From positions 62,001-126,000 of the forward strand of contig JAEZTJ010000093.1 in assembly GCA_023421505.1 (NCBI GenBank): a stretch of 64,000 bases of DNA. The letters run 5' to 3'. The notes beneath the pieces were generated by a model. The model was given only the letters and a program-made list of their open reading frames with translations, ran no database searches and was not told the DNA's origin. Shown piece after piece: positions 7,407 through 16,122 of the stretch. The DNA is from Bacillota bacterium (GTDB lineage Bacteria; Bacillota; Clostridia; Lachnospirales; Lachnospiraceae). Each line of letters opens with the position of its first letter. The first letter of the stretch is position 1. A program made the position numbers and the translations under genes.

Positions 7407-7434
7407 ATTATAACAGATAATCAGATTTTAGCAA
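7407..7434 (-). promoter_or_regulatory. Antitoxin RNA promoter
   Basis: Minus-strand TTGCTA and TATAAT with 16-bp spacing, just outside the right arm of the inverted repeat. Confidence 0.65.
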
Positions 7435-7449
7435 GTGCTAAAAATCCAC

Positions 7450-8319
7450 TTAGATTTTTTGAGCAATGTATAGTGAATAAATAAACTCCTCATCAACATA
7501 GCCACCATAGTTTTCAATAATTTATTCAATTTCATTATCCATTTTGATAATGATATCCGCCTCTAATCCATCCAGAATAGATGCAAATGCCGGGACTGAT
7601 TTCATAGCTTTTAAGTATTGAATTGGACCATTTTTTATTTTATGAATATAATCCAGTTCACTAATGATATGGAACAAACCTGTCTCTTCTATCTCCGTTT
7701 TTCTTTCATCATTGTTTAATACTCCGGTATGTGCCAATCTTTCCGGTTTTTCTTTATTTGTAAAGTATTTTAAAGTGTATTTTTTAACAACCCTATTTAC
7801 TTGGTCATCTATATCTATTGTTATAGGAAATCTGTGACCAGATGGATTATACCAGTATAAAACCAAATACGCATCATCCTTTAATAATTCATAGCATTTT
7901 TGATACTTAATATCTTTGTTTATCCAATGAAATGCTTGAGCCGAATAAATCATGTCATATTTTTGGTCTTTAGTATTAATCCAATCTTCAAATGATGCTA
8001 CATCAATTGTCACATTAGAATAATCAAAGCACTTATCTTTTAAGATTGCTGCCATGTCTTCGCCTATTTCTATTGCTCGAATTTGATATCCCTTGTTCGC
8101 AAACTGTATCGTGGCTTTTCCTGTCCCCGCACCAATTTCAAGTATTCTATCCTCTGATTTTATGTTTGTAATGGTAATAATATCATGAATTAATTCTTCT
8201 GGATAGGAAGGACGTATTTCTTCATAAATACCGGCTATCCCTTTATATGGTTCTAAATTGATAATGGCAAAAACCTCCCCTGAGTAAGTTGTACAAAATT
8301 CCTTTTTCTCTTTATTCAT
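7450..8319 (-). pseudogene. Class I SAM-dependent methyltransferase with an in-frame premature stop
   Basis: Residues 1-265 (stop at 7522-7524) form a class I methyltransferase with motif I at about residues 60-68 (ILEIGAGTGKA), IRAIEIGEDM for motif II, and YDMIYSAQAFHWI for motif IV. The substrate is unknown. After the TAA the same frame continues for 23 codons to a stop at 7450, reading KIIENYGGYVDEEFIYSLYI-like sequence (the first K replaced by the stop) ending AQKI. This fits the conserved tail of these enzymes, so a nonsense mutation is likely. The truncated protein might still work. The start overlaps the stop of the upstream small frame (ATGA), indicating coupling. Confidence 0.75.
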
Positions 8320-8544
8320 TTAAATCCATATGTAATCATAAGCCCCTGAACTTTTAGGAATGATTTCTTTGTATCTGTTTGGGCTAAATGATGTGCTATT
8401 TTAGCTTGCATCATGACAAATTTCTCTGCATCCGCTCTGTTAATTCCTCTGTTCATAAAAAGCTCTATCAAGTTCTCACTCTCTACTATACCACTCACTT
8501 TATCATAACCGTTTAGTTGTATAAATTCTTGTAATTCTTTTCAT
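8316..8544 (-). pseudogene. Small unknown gene with a start-proximal frameshift
   Basis: A frame open from 8541 to 8316 encodes KELQEFIQLNGYDK, then VSGIVESENLIELFMNRG, INRADAEKF and so on (about 75 residues); I do not recognise the family. It has only an internal GTG start at 8498. An ATG at 8544 with a strong GGGAGG ribosome-binding site is out of frame by one base at an AAAA run (8538-8541). Deleting one A would join them exactly. Alternatively an upstream frame from ATG 8587 (MNDKVMFTSSQREDYEKNYK) may be the true N-terminus, also out of frame. The stop overlaps the methyltransferase start, so it was probably translated with it. Confidence 0.55.
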
Positions 8545-8703
8545 AATCCTCCCTTTGCGAAGATGTAAACATGACTTTATCATTCATATGCTTCTATTTT
8601 ATATAAAAGTTCGGATGGGTTATGTTTTTACTTAGTTGAAAGGATATCTTTAAATTGATTACTATCATTTTAATATACTTTTATAATAATTCATAGTATA
8701 ACA

Positions 8704-8844
8704 AAAGCACCCTACCATTTTACATGATAGGGTGCAATAAAATCTCTTCATTATTATTTAATGCAGTCTAACCTAAGTCAAACCATCGAATTACGTTGAA
8801 ATTTCAACATTATTTATTATTCAACACAGCCTGTGCTGCTGCAA
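8704..8844 (-). repeat. ppdK 3' end, UTR and terminator: original copy of the boundary repeat
   Basis: The last codons of ppdK (AAQAVLNNK, stop at 8810-8812), the following UTR and the hairpin at 8707-8735 are the intact parent of copies near 175-240, 2656-2793, 4866-4934 and 6873-7013. Only here is the segment joined to a full-length gene. Confidence 0.85.
8707..8735 (-). terminator. ppdK terminator
   Basis: Stem gcaccctacca / tgatagggtgc with a short loop, followed on the minus strand by TTTTGTT. It lies about 75 bp after the ppdK stop codon. Confidence 0.85.
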
Positions 8845-11431
8845 GTCTAGCGATCGGCACACGGAAAGGTGAACAGGATACATAATTTAAGCCTACCTTA
8901 TGGCAGAATTCAACGGTTGAAGGATCTCCACCGTGCTCTCCACAGATACCAAGCTTAATTGTAGGTCTTGTTGCACGACCTTTCTCAGAAGCCATCTTTA
9001 CTAACTGGCCAACACCTTCCTGATCAAGTCTTGCGAATGGATCAGACTCATAAATCTTGGTCTTGTAATAAGCATCCAAGAATTTACCAGCATCATCACG
9101 AGAGAAACCAAAGGTCATCTGTGTTAAGTCATTCGTACCGAAGGAGAAGAACTCAGCTTCTTCAGCGATCTCGTCAGCAAGTAATGCAGCACGAGGAATC
9201 TCGATCATGGTACCAACATGATATTCAATATCGGAACCCATTTCCTTCTTTACTGCTTCTGCAGTCTCAACAACTACATCTTTAACAAATTTTAACTCTC
9301 TCTTCTCACCAACAAGAGGGATCATGATTTCAGGAACGATGTTAAAGCCTTTTTCTTTCTTTACTTCGATTGCTGCTTCCATAACTGCTCTGGTCTGCAT
9401 CTTAGCGATCTCAGGGTAGGTTACGGCAAGACGGCAGCCTCTGTGTCCCATCATAGGGTTGAATTCGTGTAAGGAGTCACAGGTTGCCTGTACTTCTTCT
9501 ACAGTAAGACCCATATCTTTTGCTAATGCAGCGATATCTTCCGGATCTGTAGGAACGAATTCATGAAGCGGAGGATCTAAGAAACGGATTGTAACCGGTC
9601 TGCCTTCCATTACTTCGTAAAGACCCTTGAAGTCACTCTTTTGGAAAGGAATCAACTCATTAAGAGCTGCTTCTCTTGCTTCAACTGTCTTAGAAAGAAT
9701 CATCTTTCTGATCTTAGGAATTCTCTCTGCCTCGAAGAACATATGCTCTGTACGGCAAAGACCGATACCTTCTGCACCAAATTTAACAGCATTAGCTGCA
9801 TCTGCAGGAGTATCTGCGTTAGTTCTAACCTTTAATGTTCTGATTTCATCAGCCCATTTCATAATTCTCTCAAAGTTACCGCTGATAGAAGCCTCTACAG
9901 TAGGGATATCTCCAATGTAGATATTGCCTGTGGAACCGTCTAAGGAGATATAATCGCCTTCTTTTACAGTGTTACCAGCAATTGTAAATACTTTTGCTTC
10001 TTCATCGATTACGATTTCACCACAACCGGATACACAAGCAGTACCCATACCACGAGCAACAACAGCTGCATGGGAAGTCATACCACCACGAACGGTTAAG
10101 ATACCTTCTGCTGCATGCATACCTTCGATATCTTCAGGAGATGTCTCAAGACGAACAAGAATTACTCTTTCGCCCTTCTCATGATGATTCTTAGCATCCT
10201 CTGCTGTGAAGTACACTTTACCTGCTGCTGCACCAGGAGAAGCAGGAAGAGCGCTGCCAACAGGCTTAGCTGCCTTTAACGCTTTTACATCAAAGGTAGG
10301 GTGTAATAACTGATCTAAGGATTTCGCTTCAATTCTCTTGATCGCGTCTTCCTTTGTAATCTTTCCTTCATCTACTAAATCGCAAGCGATTTGAAGAGCA
10401 GCAGGTGCTGTTCTCTTACCGTTACGAGTCTGTAAGAAGTAAAGAGTCTTATCTTCAATTGTGAACTCCATGTCTTGCATATCTTTATAATGATTCTCAA
10501 GTAAAGTTGCAATTCTCATGAATTCTGCAAATGCTTCCGGCATATCCTCTTCAAGCTTTGTAATCGGTTGAGGAGTTCTGATACCGGCAACAACGTCTTC
10601 TCCCTGAGCATTAATTAAGTATTCACCATAAATCTTTGCTTCACCTGTGGAAGGGTTACGGGTAAATGCAACACCTGTACCTGATGTATCGCCCATGTTA
10701 CCAAATACCATGGCCTGAACGTTTACAGCAGTACCCCAATCGCCAGGGATATCATTCATTCTTCTGTAGTAAATCGCACGAGGGTTGTCCCAGGAACGGA
10801 ATACTGCAGTTACAGCTTCAATTAACTGATCTTGTGGAGTCTGAGGGAAATCAGTTCCTTTTTCCGCTTTGTATAATAACTTATACTGAGCAATTACATC
10901 CTTTAAATCTTCAGCTGTTAATTCGGTGTCATAATGAACACCCTTCTTTTCTTTGATTTCATCTAATACTCTCTCAAACTTGGACTTGCTGATTTCCATT
11001 ACTACGTCAGAAAACATCTGGATAAATCTTCTGTAAGAGTCATAAGCAAATCTCGGGTTACCGGTCTTCTTAGCAAAGCCCTCAACAGCTGCATCAGTTA
11101 AACCTAAGTTAAGAATAGTATCCATCATACCAGGCATGGAAGCTCTGGCACCGGAACGTACAGAAACAAGTAAAGGGTTCTCTGTATCGCCAAATTTCTT
11201 GCCCTGTTGATCTTCGAGGATTTTTAAAGATGCAAAGATTTGATCTTTAATTTCTTCTCTGATTTTTTTGCCGCTATTGTAATAATCTGTACAAGCTTCT
11301 GTTGTCACTGTAAAACCTTGAGGAATCGGAAGACCTAAATTAGTCATTTCTGCTAAGTTAGCGCCTTTACCACCAAGAAGGTTCTTCATATCTGCTTTGC
11401 CTTCTTTAAACAAATATACCCATTTTGTCAT
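8810..11431 (-). CDS. ppdK: Pyruvate, phosphate dikinase
   Basis: An 873-residue enzyme, the usual length for the bacterial form. It interconverts pyruvate, ATP and phosphate with PEP, AMP and pyrophosphate and serves glycolysis in many anaerobic Clostridia. The N-terminal ATP-grasp domain begins GGKGANLAEMTNLGLPIPQGF. The phosphohistidine domain carries GGMTSHAAVVARGMGTACVSG-type sequence with the catalytic histidine at residue 454. The C-terminal PEP/pyruvate barrel includes LGICGEHGGDPSTVEF and the cysteine of YVSCSPFR. The start has AGGAGGG upstream. It is transcribed alone and ends in the boundary-repeat terminator. With hppA nearby, pyrophosphate turnover is a plausible link. Confidence 0.98.
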   Translation of the reverse strand: MTKWVYLFKEGKADMKNLLGGKGANLAEMTNLGLPIPQGFTVTTEACTDYYNSGKKIREEIKDQIFASLKILEDQQGKKFGDTENPLLVSVRSGARASMPGMMDTILNLGLTDAAVEGFAKKTGNPRFAYDSYRRFIQMFSDVVMEISKSKFERVLDEIKEKKGVHYDTELTAEDLKDVIAQYKLLYKAEKGTDFPQTPQDQLIEAVTAVFRSWDNPRAIYYRRMNDIPGDWGTAVNVQAMVFGNMGDTSGTGVAFTRNPSTGEAKIYGEYLINAQGEDVVAGIRTPQPITKLEEDMPEAFAEFMRIATLLENHYKDMQDMEFTIEDKTLYFLQTRNGKRTAPAALQIACDLVDEGKITKEDAIKRIEAKSLDQLLHPTFDVKALKAAKPVGSALPASPGAAAGKVYFTAEDAKNHHEKGERVILVRLETSPEDIEGMHAAEGILTVRGGMTSHAAVVARGMGTACVSGCGEIVIDEEAKVFTIAGNTVKEGDYISLDGSTGNIYIGDIPTVEASISGNFERIMKWADEIRTLKVRTNADTPADAANAVKFGAEGIGLCRTEHMFFEAERIPKIRKMILSKTVEAREAALNELIPFQKSDFKGLYEVMEGRPVTIRFLDPPLHEFVPTDPEDIAALAKDMGLTVEEVQATCDSLHEFNPMMGHRGCRLAVTYPEIAKMQTRAVMEAAIEVKKEKGFNIVPEIMIPLVGEKRELKFVKDVVVETAEAVKKEMGSDIEYHVGTMIEIPRAALLADEIAEEAEFFSFGTNDLTQMTFGFSRDDAGKFLDAYYKTKIYESDPFARLDQEGVGQLVKMASEKGRATRPTIKLGICGEHGGDPSTVEFCHKVGLNYVSCSPFRVPIARLAAAQAVLNNK

Positions 11432-11744
11432 TTTGTAAGTGCCCTCCTAAAAATATATTTATAATTTGATATAACATCTTATCCCTTATTATAGAATGTC
11501 TAAACTTCTGCTAAGCTGCCCGCAAAACTATTTAAATCATTCAACGCACCAATGAGCGCCAAAAGTACTAGGCAAACATAGTGAAACATTTAAAAACTGT
11601 TCATTATGTTTGCATAATACTTTTATCACTCAAAGAATGCTGTAAAAGGATAAGTCATCTATCAAATTATAACTCATCTTTGGCATTTTTAATCGCCAGA
11701 ATGCATTATATCATAAATTATTATGGTAAGGAAAGAGTTTTTTT
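11432..11744. other. ppdK leader and glyS downstream region
   Basis: About 310 bp with no gene. It contains the ppdK ribosome-binding site (AGGAGGG) and an A/T-rich promoter area near 11450-11480. A partly self-complementary stretch lies at 11575-11630 (gtgaaacatt... aactgttcattatgttt). No riboswitch or T-box signature was recognised. Confidence 0.4.
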
Positions 11745-13133
11745 CTAAAATTTGAACTTATTCTCAAAATAAGCTTTTAAATCCTCTATCTTTATTCTTT
11801 CCTGTGCCATAGTGTCTCGATCACGAACAGTAACCGCTCCGTCTGTTTCAGATTCAAAGTCAAAAGTGATACAGAATGGTGTACCGATTTCATCCTGTCT
11901 GCGGTAACGTTTACCAATATTACCTCTGTCATCAAATTCACAGTTGTAGGTTTTGCATAGCTCATTGAATATCTTCTCCGCTGGCTCTGATAGCTTCTTT
12001 GAAAGCGGAAGTACACCAATCTTTACTGGTGCAAGTGCAGGATGGAAATGAAGTACCGTACGTACATCTCCTTCTGCTATCTCTTCCTCATCGTATGCAG
12101 CACATAAAAAGGCTAAAACCACACGGTCAGCACCTAAGGATGGCTCAATTACATAAGGAATGTATCTTTCCTTCTTCTCATCATCAAAATAGCTCATATC
12201 TTCCTTTGAAACATTCTGATGCTGTGTAAGATCATAATTGGTACGATCTGCTATACCCCAAAGTTCGCCCCAGCCAAACGGAAACATAAATTCAATATCT
12301 GTTGTTGCTTTACTGTAAAAGCTAAGCTCAGCAGCATCGTGATCTCTTACTCTCATTTCATCATCTTTAATACCTAAATTCTTTAACCAATCAATACAGA
12401 ACTTTCTCCAGTAAGCAAACCATTCTAAATCGGTATCCGGCTCACAGAAGAATTCTAATTCCATCTGCTCAAATTCTCTGATACGGAAAATGAAATTACC
12501 CGGAGTGATCTCATTACGGAAGGATTTACCGATCTGTCCAATTCCGAAAGGAATTTTCTTACGGGAAGTTCTCTGGACATTCTTAAAATTAACGAATATA
12601 CCCTGCGCCGTCTCAGGTCTTAAGTATACAACATTTTTTGAATCTTCCGTTACACCCTGAAAGGTCTTAAACATTAAGTTAAACTGACGAATATCAGTAA
12701 AATTGTGCTTACCACAGGTGGGGCAGACAATATTATGTTCATCAATGTATTTCTTCATATCCTCCTGTGACCAGGCATCAACGGAACCTTCTACTGTAAT
12801 TCCTTTTTCCATATTATAATCTTCTATTAATTTATCTGCTCGAAAACGTTCATGGCACTCTCTACAGTCCATAAGAGGATCAGAAAAACCACCAAGATGT
12901 CCCGATGCTACCCAAGTCTGAGGATTCATTAAGATAGCACAATCCACTCCTACATTATAAGGATTTTCCTGAATGAACTTTAACCACCAAGCTTTTTTCA
13001 CATTATTTTTTAATTCAACACCAAGATTACCATAATCCCAGGTATTAGCAAGACCACCATATATCTCGGAGCCCGGATACACAAAACCTCTTGCTTTTGC
13101 TAATGCTACAATTTTTTCCATCGTCTTTTCCAT
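11745..13133 (-). CDS. glyS: Glycyl-tRNA synthetase, dimeric type
   Basis: A 462-residue class II synthetase that charges tRNA-Gly. It is the single-chain homodimeric form, like Bacillus relatives, not the alpha/beta tetramer. N-terminal GFVYPGSEIYGGLANTWDYG is diagnostic. Zinc-type cysteines appear at CRECHERF and CPTCGKHNF. Motif 2 shows IGKSFRNEITPGNFIFRIREF-like sequence; motif 3 lies near EPSLGADRVVLAFL; a C-terminal anticodon-binding domain follows from about residue 355. GAGG lies 7 nt before the ATG. The upstream gap was searched for a T-box and none was seen. Confidence 0.97.
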   Translation of the reverse strand: MEKTMEKIVALAKARGFVYPGSEIYGGLANTWDYGNLGVELKNNVKKAWWLKFIQENPYNVGVDCAILMNPQTWVASGHLGGFSDPLMDCRECHERFRADKLIEDYNMEKGITVEGSVDAWSQEDMKKYIDEHNIVCPTCGKHNFTDIRQFNLMFKTFQGVTEDSKNVVYLRPETAQGIFVNFKNVQRTSRKKIPFGIGQIGKSFRNEITPGNFIFRIREFEQMELEFFCEPDTDLEWFAYWRKFCIDWLKNLGIKDDEMRVRDHDAAELSFYSKATTDIEFMFPFGWGELWGIADRTNYDLTQHQNVSKEDMSYFDDEKKERYIPYVIEPSLGADRVVLAFLCAAYDEEEIAEGDVRTVLHFHPALAPVKIGVLPLSKKLSEPAEKIFNELCKTYNCEFDDRGNIGKRYRRQDEIGTPFCITFDFESETDGAVTVRDRDTMAQERIKIEDLKAYFENKFKF

Positions 13134-13320
13134 AATTCATCCTCACATCACTCTAAAATATTTGTAAATTTGCTATCTATTCAAAAAGCCTCGCCTTATA
13201 CCCTCACTATCACTTTAGGTGTGATTATATAACTTCACTGAGTCTTATGCGATAAACTTCAGTTACCAGCCTTTTCCTGTTTCACTATATTAGTTAGAAG
13301 AATTACAACTTCATTAATAA

Positions 13321-13920
13321 TCAAGGCTTAAAAACAACTACTGTCATTCCTTCCTTCGAACCCTGTACCTCATTTTCATCAATCAGCTTTGCATTGTCAG
13401 AATAGAATTTCACTTTACCATCTACTACAATATGATAGGGCTCATTTAATATTAATACTTTATATTTATTATTCTGTATTATTTCCTTCGTACTGGCAAG
13501 AGCTTCATTCTTAGAATTCACCAAGGTTGCCGGTAAAGTGAGTGATAAATCCTTTACCCCTCCGTTAAAATAAGCTGCTGTTACTTCATTGAAGGCGGTA
13601 TATTGATCCATTCCTGAATAATTCAAAAGCATAACTGCTTTATTATTTACTAATTGAACGGAATCTACTTTTATTTTCTTATCTCCTGTTTTATCATTAT
13701 AAGCTTCAATCTGATCATCAACATAATCCTGAAGCTCACTTAAGCTATAATATTCTTTATCGAAATCCTCTACAGTTGCAACCTGTATTTCCCCATTTGT
13801 CTTTGCGAGAAGTGTACTTTCTGTTACTTCGTTAACATCTATCTTTTTATTTCCCTTTGAACAACCGGCTACACCTAGTATTAGAAGCAGTGCAATCGTA
13901 TAATAAACCAACCTTTTCAT
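13321..13920 (-). CDS. Lipoprotein of unknown function
   Basis: A 199-residue protein with a type II signal peptide (KRLVYYTIALLLILGVAGC; lipobox cysteine at residue 20), so it is expected to be a lipid-anchored protein on the outer face of the membrane. The rest is acidic and soluble, with a YFNGGVKDLSLTLPATLV stretch and a C-terminal KEGMTVVVFKP. I do not recognise the domain. It lies between recO and glyS in the same direction, with 74 bp to recO. It could share that transcript. Confidence 0.8.
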   Translation of the reverse strand: MKRLVYYTIALLLILGVAGCSKGNKKIDVNEVTESTLLAKTNGEIQVATVEDFDKEYYSLSELQDYVDDQIEAYNDKTGDKKIKVDSVQLVNNKAVMLLNYSGMDQYTAFNEVTAAYFNGGVKDLSLTLPATLVNSKNEALASTKEIIQNNKYKVLILNEPYHIVVDGKVKFYSDNAKLIDENEVQGSKEGMTVVVFKP

Positions 13921-13994
13921 AAAATCCCTCCGTCAGATTTGGGTTCATATCATTTTAACCTTATTATCCAATAATTTCAACAGTTTTTCTAAAA

Positions 13995-14777
13995 TTATAT
14001 TCCTCCTATCATTTCCAGAGATTTAAATTCATGATCTATATAGCATTCTAAATAACGATTAATACATAGCTTCAATTCATTTAATACCTCCTGAGATACG
14101 GTAAAGGAATATAGTTTTTCAATTTCCTTAGATATTATGTATTGCATTGTATATAAGGTTGAAGTATTGATACGGATTGCATTTTTATCATATCCTCTGC
14201 AGCTGTCACATAATATCCCACCGCTTACGGCACTAAAATAATAACGATCAGAATACTCTCCTGTAATTGTACTATTACCATTTGGGTTTTTATGGCATTT
14301 TACACATTCAAAAGTCTGAGGAGTCTCACCGTTCAGAGACATTATTTTCAGTTCAAATATTACCCGGATCAGCTGTTCATTAATTATCTTCTTACTAAGA
14401 ACTCTAAGGGTCTGATATAATAGTTTTAATATATTCTTCTCATCGTTGTTTTCTTTCGTCAAATAGTCAGCAAACTCACAAAAATAAAAGCCATAACATA
14501 AGCTGTTAAAATCCTCCCTCAATTCGCCAAAGTAATTAGATATCGCAGCAGACATTATTGTATAGGAAGAGCTTCCTGAATATAAAGTAAATTCGCCGAA
14601 GGAAAACGGCTGACTGCATGCCAATAAGGCGCTATTAGGTCTTCTGGCGCCTTTGGCAAATGCTGATATTTTTCCAATCTCTTTCGTTAAAATAACAAGC
14701 CGTTTGTCATAATCTCCAACCGGCATGGCCGATAAAACCATCCCGGTCACACTAGTTGATGCCGGCAATAAACCCAC
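13995..14777 (-). CDS. recO: DNA repair protein RecO
   Basis: A 260-residue RecO homolog, the mediator that helps load RecA with RecF and RecR in recombinational repair. An N-terminal OB-fold is indicated by SVTGMVLSAMPVGDYDKRLVILTKEIGKISAFAKGARRP-type sequence. A zinc-finger-like CVKCHKNPN and, after a gap, CDSCRG lie in the helical C-terminal part, as in Gram-positive RecO. The likely start is a GTG at 14777, overlapping the 3' end of the yqzL-like gene by 26 bp, which suggests translational coupling. It belongs to the conserved era-yqzL-recO gene order. Confidence 0.95.
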   Translation of the reverse strand: MGLLPASTSVTGMVLSAMPVGDYDKRLVILTKEIGKISAFAKGARRPNSALLACSQPFSFGEFTLYSGSSSYTIMSAAISNYFGELREDFNSLCYGFYFCEFADYLTKENNDEKNILKLLYQTLRVLSKKIINEQLIRVIFELKIMSLNGETPQTFECVKCHKNPNGNSTITGEYSDRYYFSAVSGGILCDSCRGYDKNAIRINTSTLYTMQYIISKEIEKLYSFTVSQEVLNELKLCINRYLECYIDHEFKSLEMIGGI

Positions 14778-15012
14778 CTTCTTTATCCCTTTCCATGCTC
14801 TTTCTGGAAATATTCGTACCCTGTGCAGAAGTATTCATGCTTCGTGACGATACCTTTAGATCTTGTGCTGAACCATACCTGTTATACATGGCATATTCAC
14901 CCGTCTGGGCTGCCTCATCCGAATCATCTTCCTTCGCACATGCAATATAATGTAAGTAATCATCAATCTTTCCCGTATTAATAAAACTTTTCCAATAATC
15001 ATAATTCTTCAT
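14752..15012 (-). CDS. YqzL-like small protein with C-terminal extension
   Basis: An 86-residue protein in the position yqzL takes in Firmicutes, between era and recO. Residues 1-28 (MKNYDYWKSFINTGKIDDYLHY onward) match the YqzL pattern of an aromatic-rich start, then F..TG.ID.YL. The remaining 60 residues are polar, Ser/Lys rich and probably disordered; the usual YqzL is about half this length. The start at 15012 has AGGGGGC upstream. Its function is not known. Its end overlaps recO by 26 bp. Confidence 0.75.
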   Translation of the reverse strand: MKNYDYWKSFINTGKIDDYLHYIACAKEDDSDEAAQTGEYAMYNRYGSAQDLKVSSRSMNTSAQGTNISRKSMERDKEGGFIAGIN

Positions 15013-15153
15013 AAATGAGCCCCCTAACCATGACTTATGTTTTGTATTTAACATCGTCTGTTATATCATTAGGTTTCCCATTTTGTTACTCATTAAACTG
15101 GTCAGAATATCCCAGTTAAAATTTTATTTTTATCCTTGAGTTTATTCTCTTCC

Positions 15154-16074
15154 TTACTCGTTCTTATTATATCCAAAGTTCTTCATCAGGAAATCACTGT
15201 CTCTCCAGTCCTTCTTCACTTTAACCCATAATTGTAGGTTTACTCGGCAGTCTAGAAGGCTTTCAATTTCTTTGCGGGCATGGGATCCGATTTGCTTTAG
15301 CATGCTGCCGCCTTTTCCTATAATGATACCTTTGTGAGAATCTCTTTCGCATACAATAGTAGCATCAATGTCAATCATACCGCTGCTATTACCGTTACTC
15401 TCTGTTCTTTCCTTCATCCGCTCAATGCTTACTGCTATACCATGTGGGATTTCATCATCCAATAGCTTCAATGCTTTTTCACGAATTAGTTCTGCAACAA
15501 TCTGCCTCTCGGGTTGGTCCGTAACTGTATCTTCATCGTAATACTGTGGGCCTTCCGGTATATATTTATAGATTTGTTCTAATAAAACTCTGGTATTCTC
15601 ACCCTTTAGTGCAGAAACCGGAATGATTTCTGCAAAACTAAGGATATCCTTATAAGCAGCCATAAAGGTCAGTATTTCATCCTTTTTCACTGTATCAATT
15701 TTATTGATTACCAGGATAATCGGTGTTTTAACCTTTTTCAGCTGTTCTGCTATATGCTGCTCTCCCGCTCCGATAAAAGTAGTCGGTTCTACCAGCCAAA
15801 GCACCAAGTCCACTTCACTCATGGTACGTTCGGCAATATTAACCATATACTCTCCCAACTTATTTTTCGCTTTGTGTATACCAGGAGTATCTAAAAAGAT
15901 AATCTGGCCTCTCTCGTCCGTATATACTGTCTGTATCCTGTTACGGGTCGTCTGCGGCTTATTCGAGGTAATTGCAATTTTCTGTCCGATCAGCTGATTC
16001 ATCAGGGTAGATTTTCCTACATTCGGTCTGCCGATGATTGTAACAAACCCCGATTTATAGTTTGAATCCTTCAT
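15154..16074 (-). CDS. era: GTPase Era
   Basis: A 306-residue Era GTPase needed for 16S rRNA maturation and 30S assembly. The G domain shows G1 GRPNVGKS, G3 DTPGIH, and G4 NKID. The C-terminal KH RNA-binding domain has the GKGGSMLKQIGSHARKEIE core. I place the start at the ATG at 16074 (AGG then 6 nt), since the family begins just before the SGFVTIIGRPNVGKS block; an in-frame ATG at 16095 is also possible. It heads the era-yqzL-recO block, downstream of the M16 peptidase gene. Confidence 0.96.
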   Translation of the reverse strand: MKDSNYKSGFVTIIGRPNVGKSTLMNQLIGQKIAITSNKPQTTRNRIQTVYTDERGQIIFLDTPGIHKAKNKLGEYMVNIAERTMSEVDLVLWLVEPTTFIGAGEQHIAEQLKKVKTPIILVINKIDTVKKDEILTFMAAYKDILSFAEIIPVSALKGENTRVLLEQIYKYIPEGPQYYDEDTVTDQPERQIVAELIREKALKLLDDEIPHGIAVSIERMKERTESNGNSSGMIDIDATIVCERDSHKGIIIGKGGSMLKQIGSHARKEIESLLDCRVNLQLWVKVKKDWRDSDFLMKNFGYNKNE

Positions 16075-16122
16075 TTTGTACCTGTACCTTTCCATTAGTC
16101 TTCTTAAAGTAATGTATATTTC

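Noticed and set aside
9627..10956. Several plus-strand open frames opposite ppdK
   Set aside because: All are shadows of ppdK codons; none has a start signal or recognisable domain.
13134..13320. Possible T-box leader before glyS
   Set aside because: No AGGGTGG-type T-box core or antiterminator was found on the minus strand; only 187 bp separates it from the next gene.
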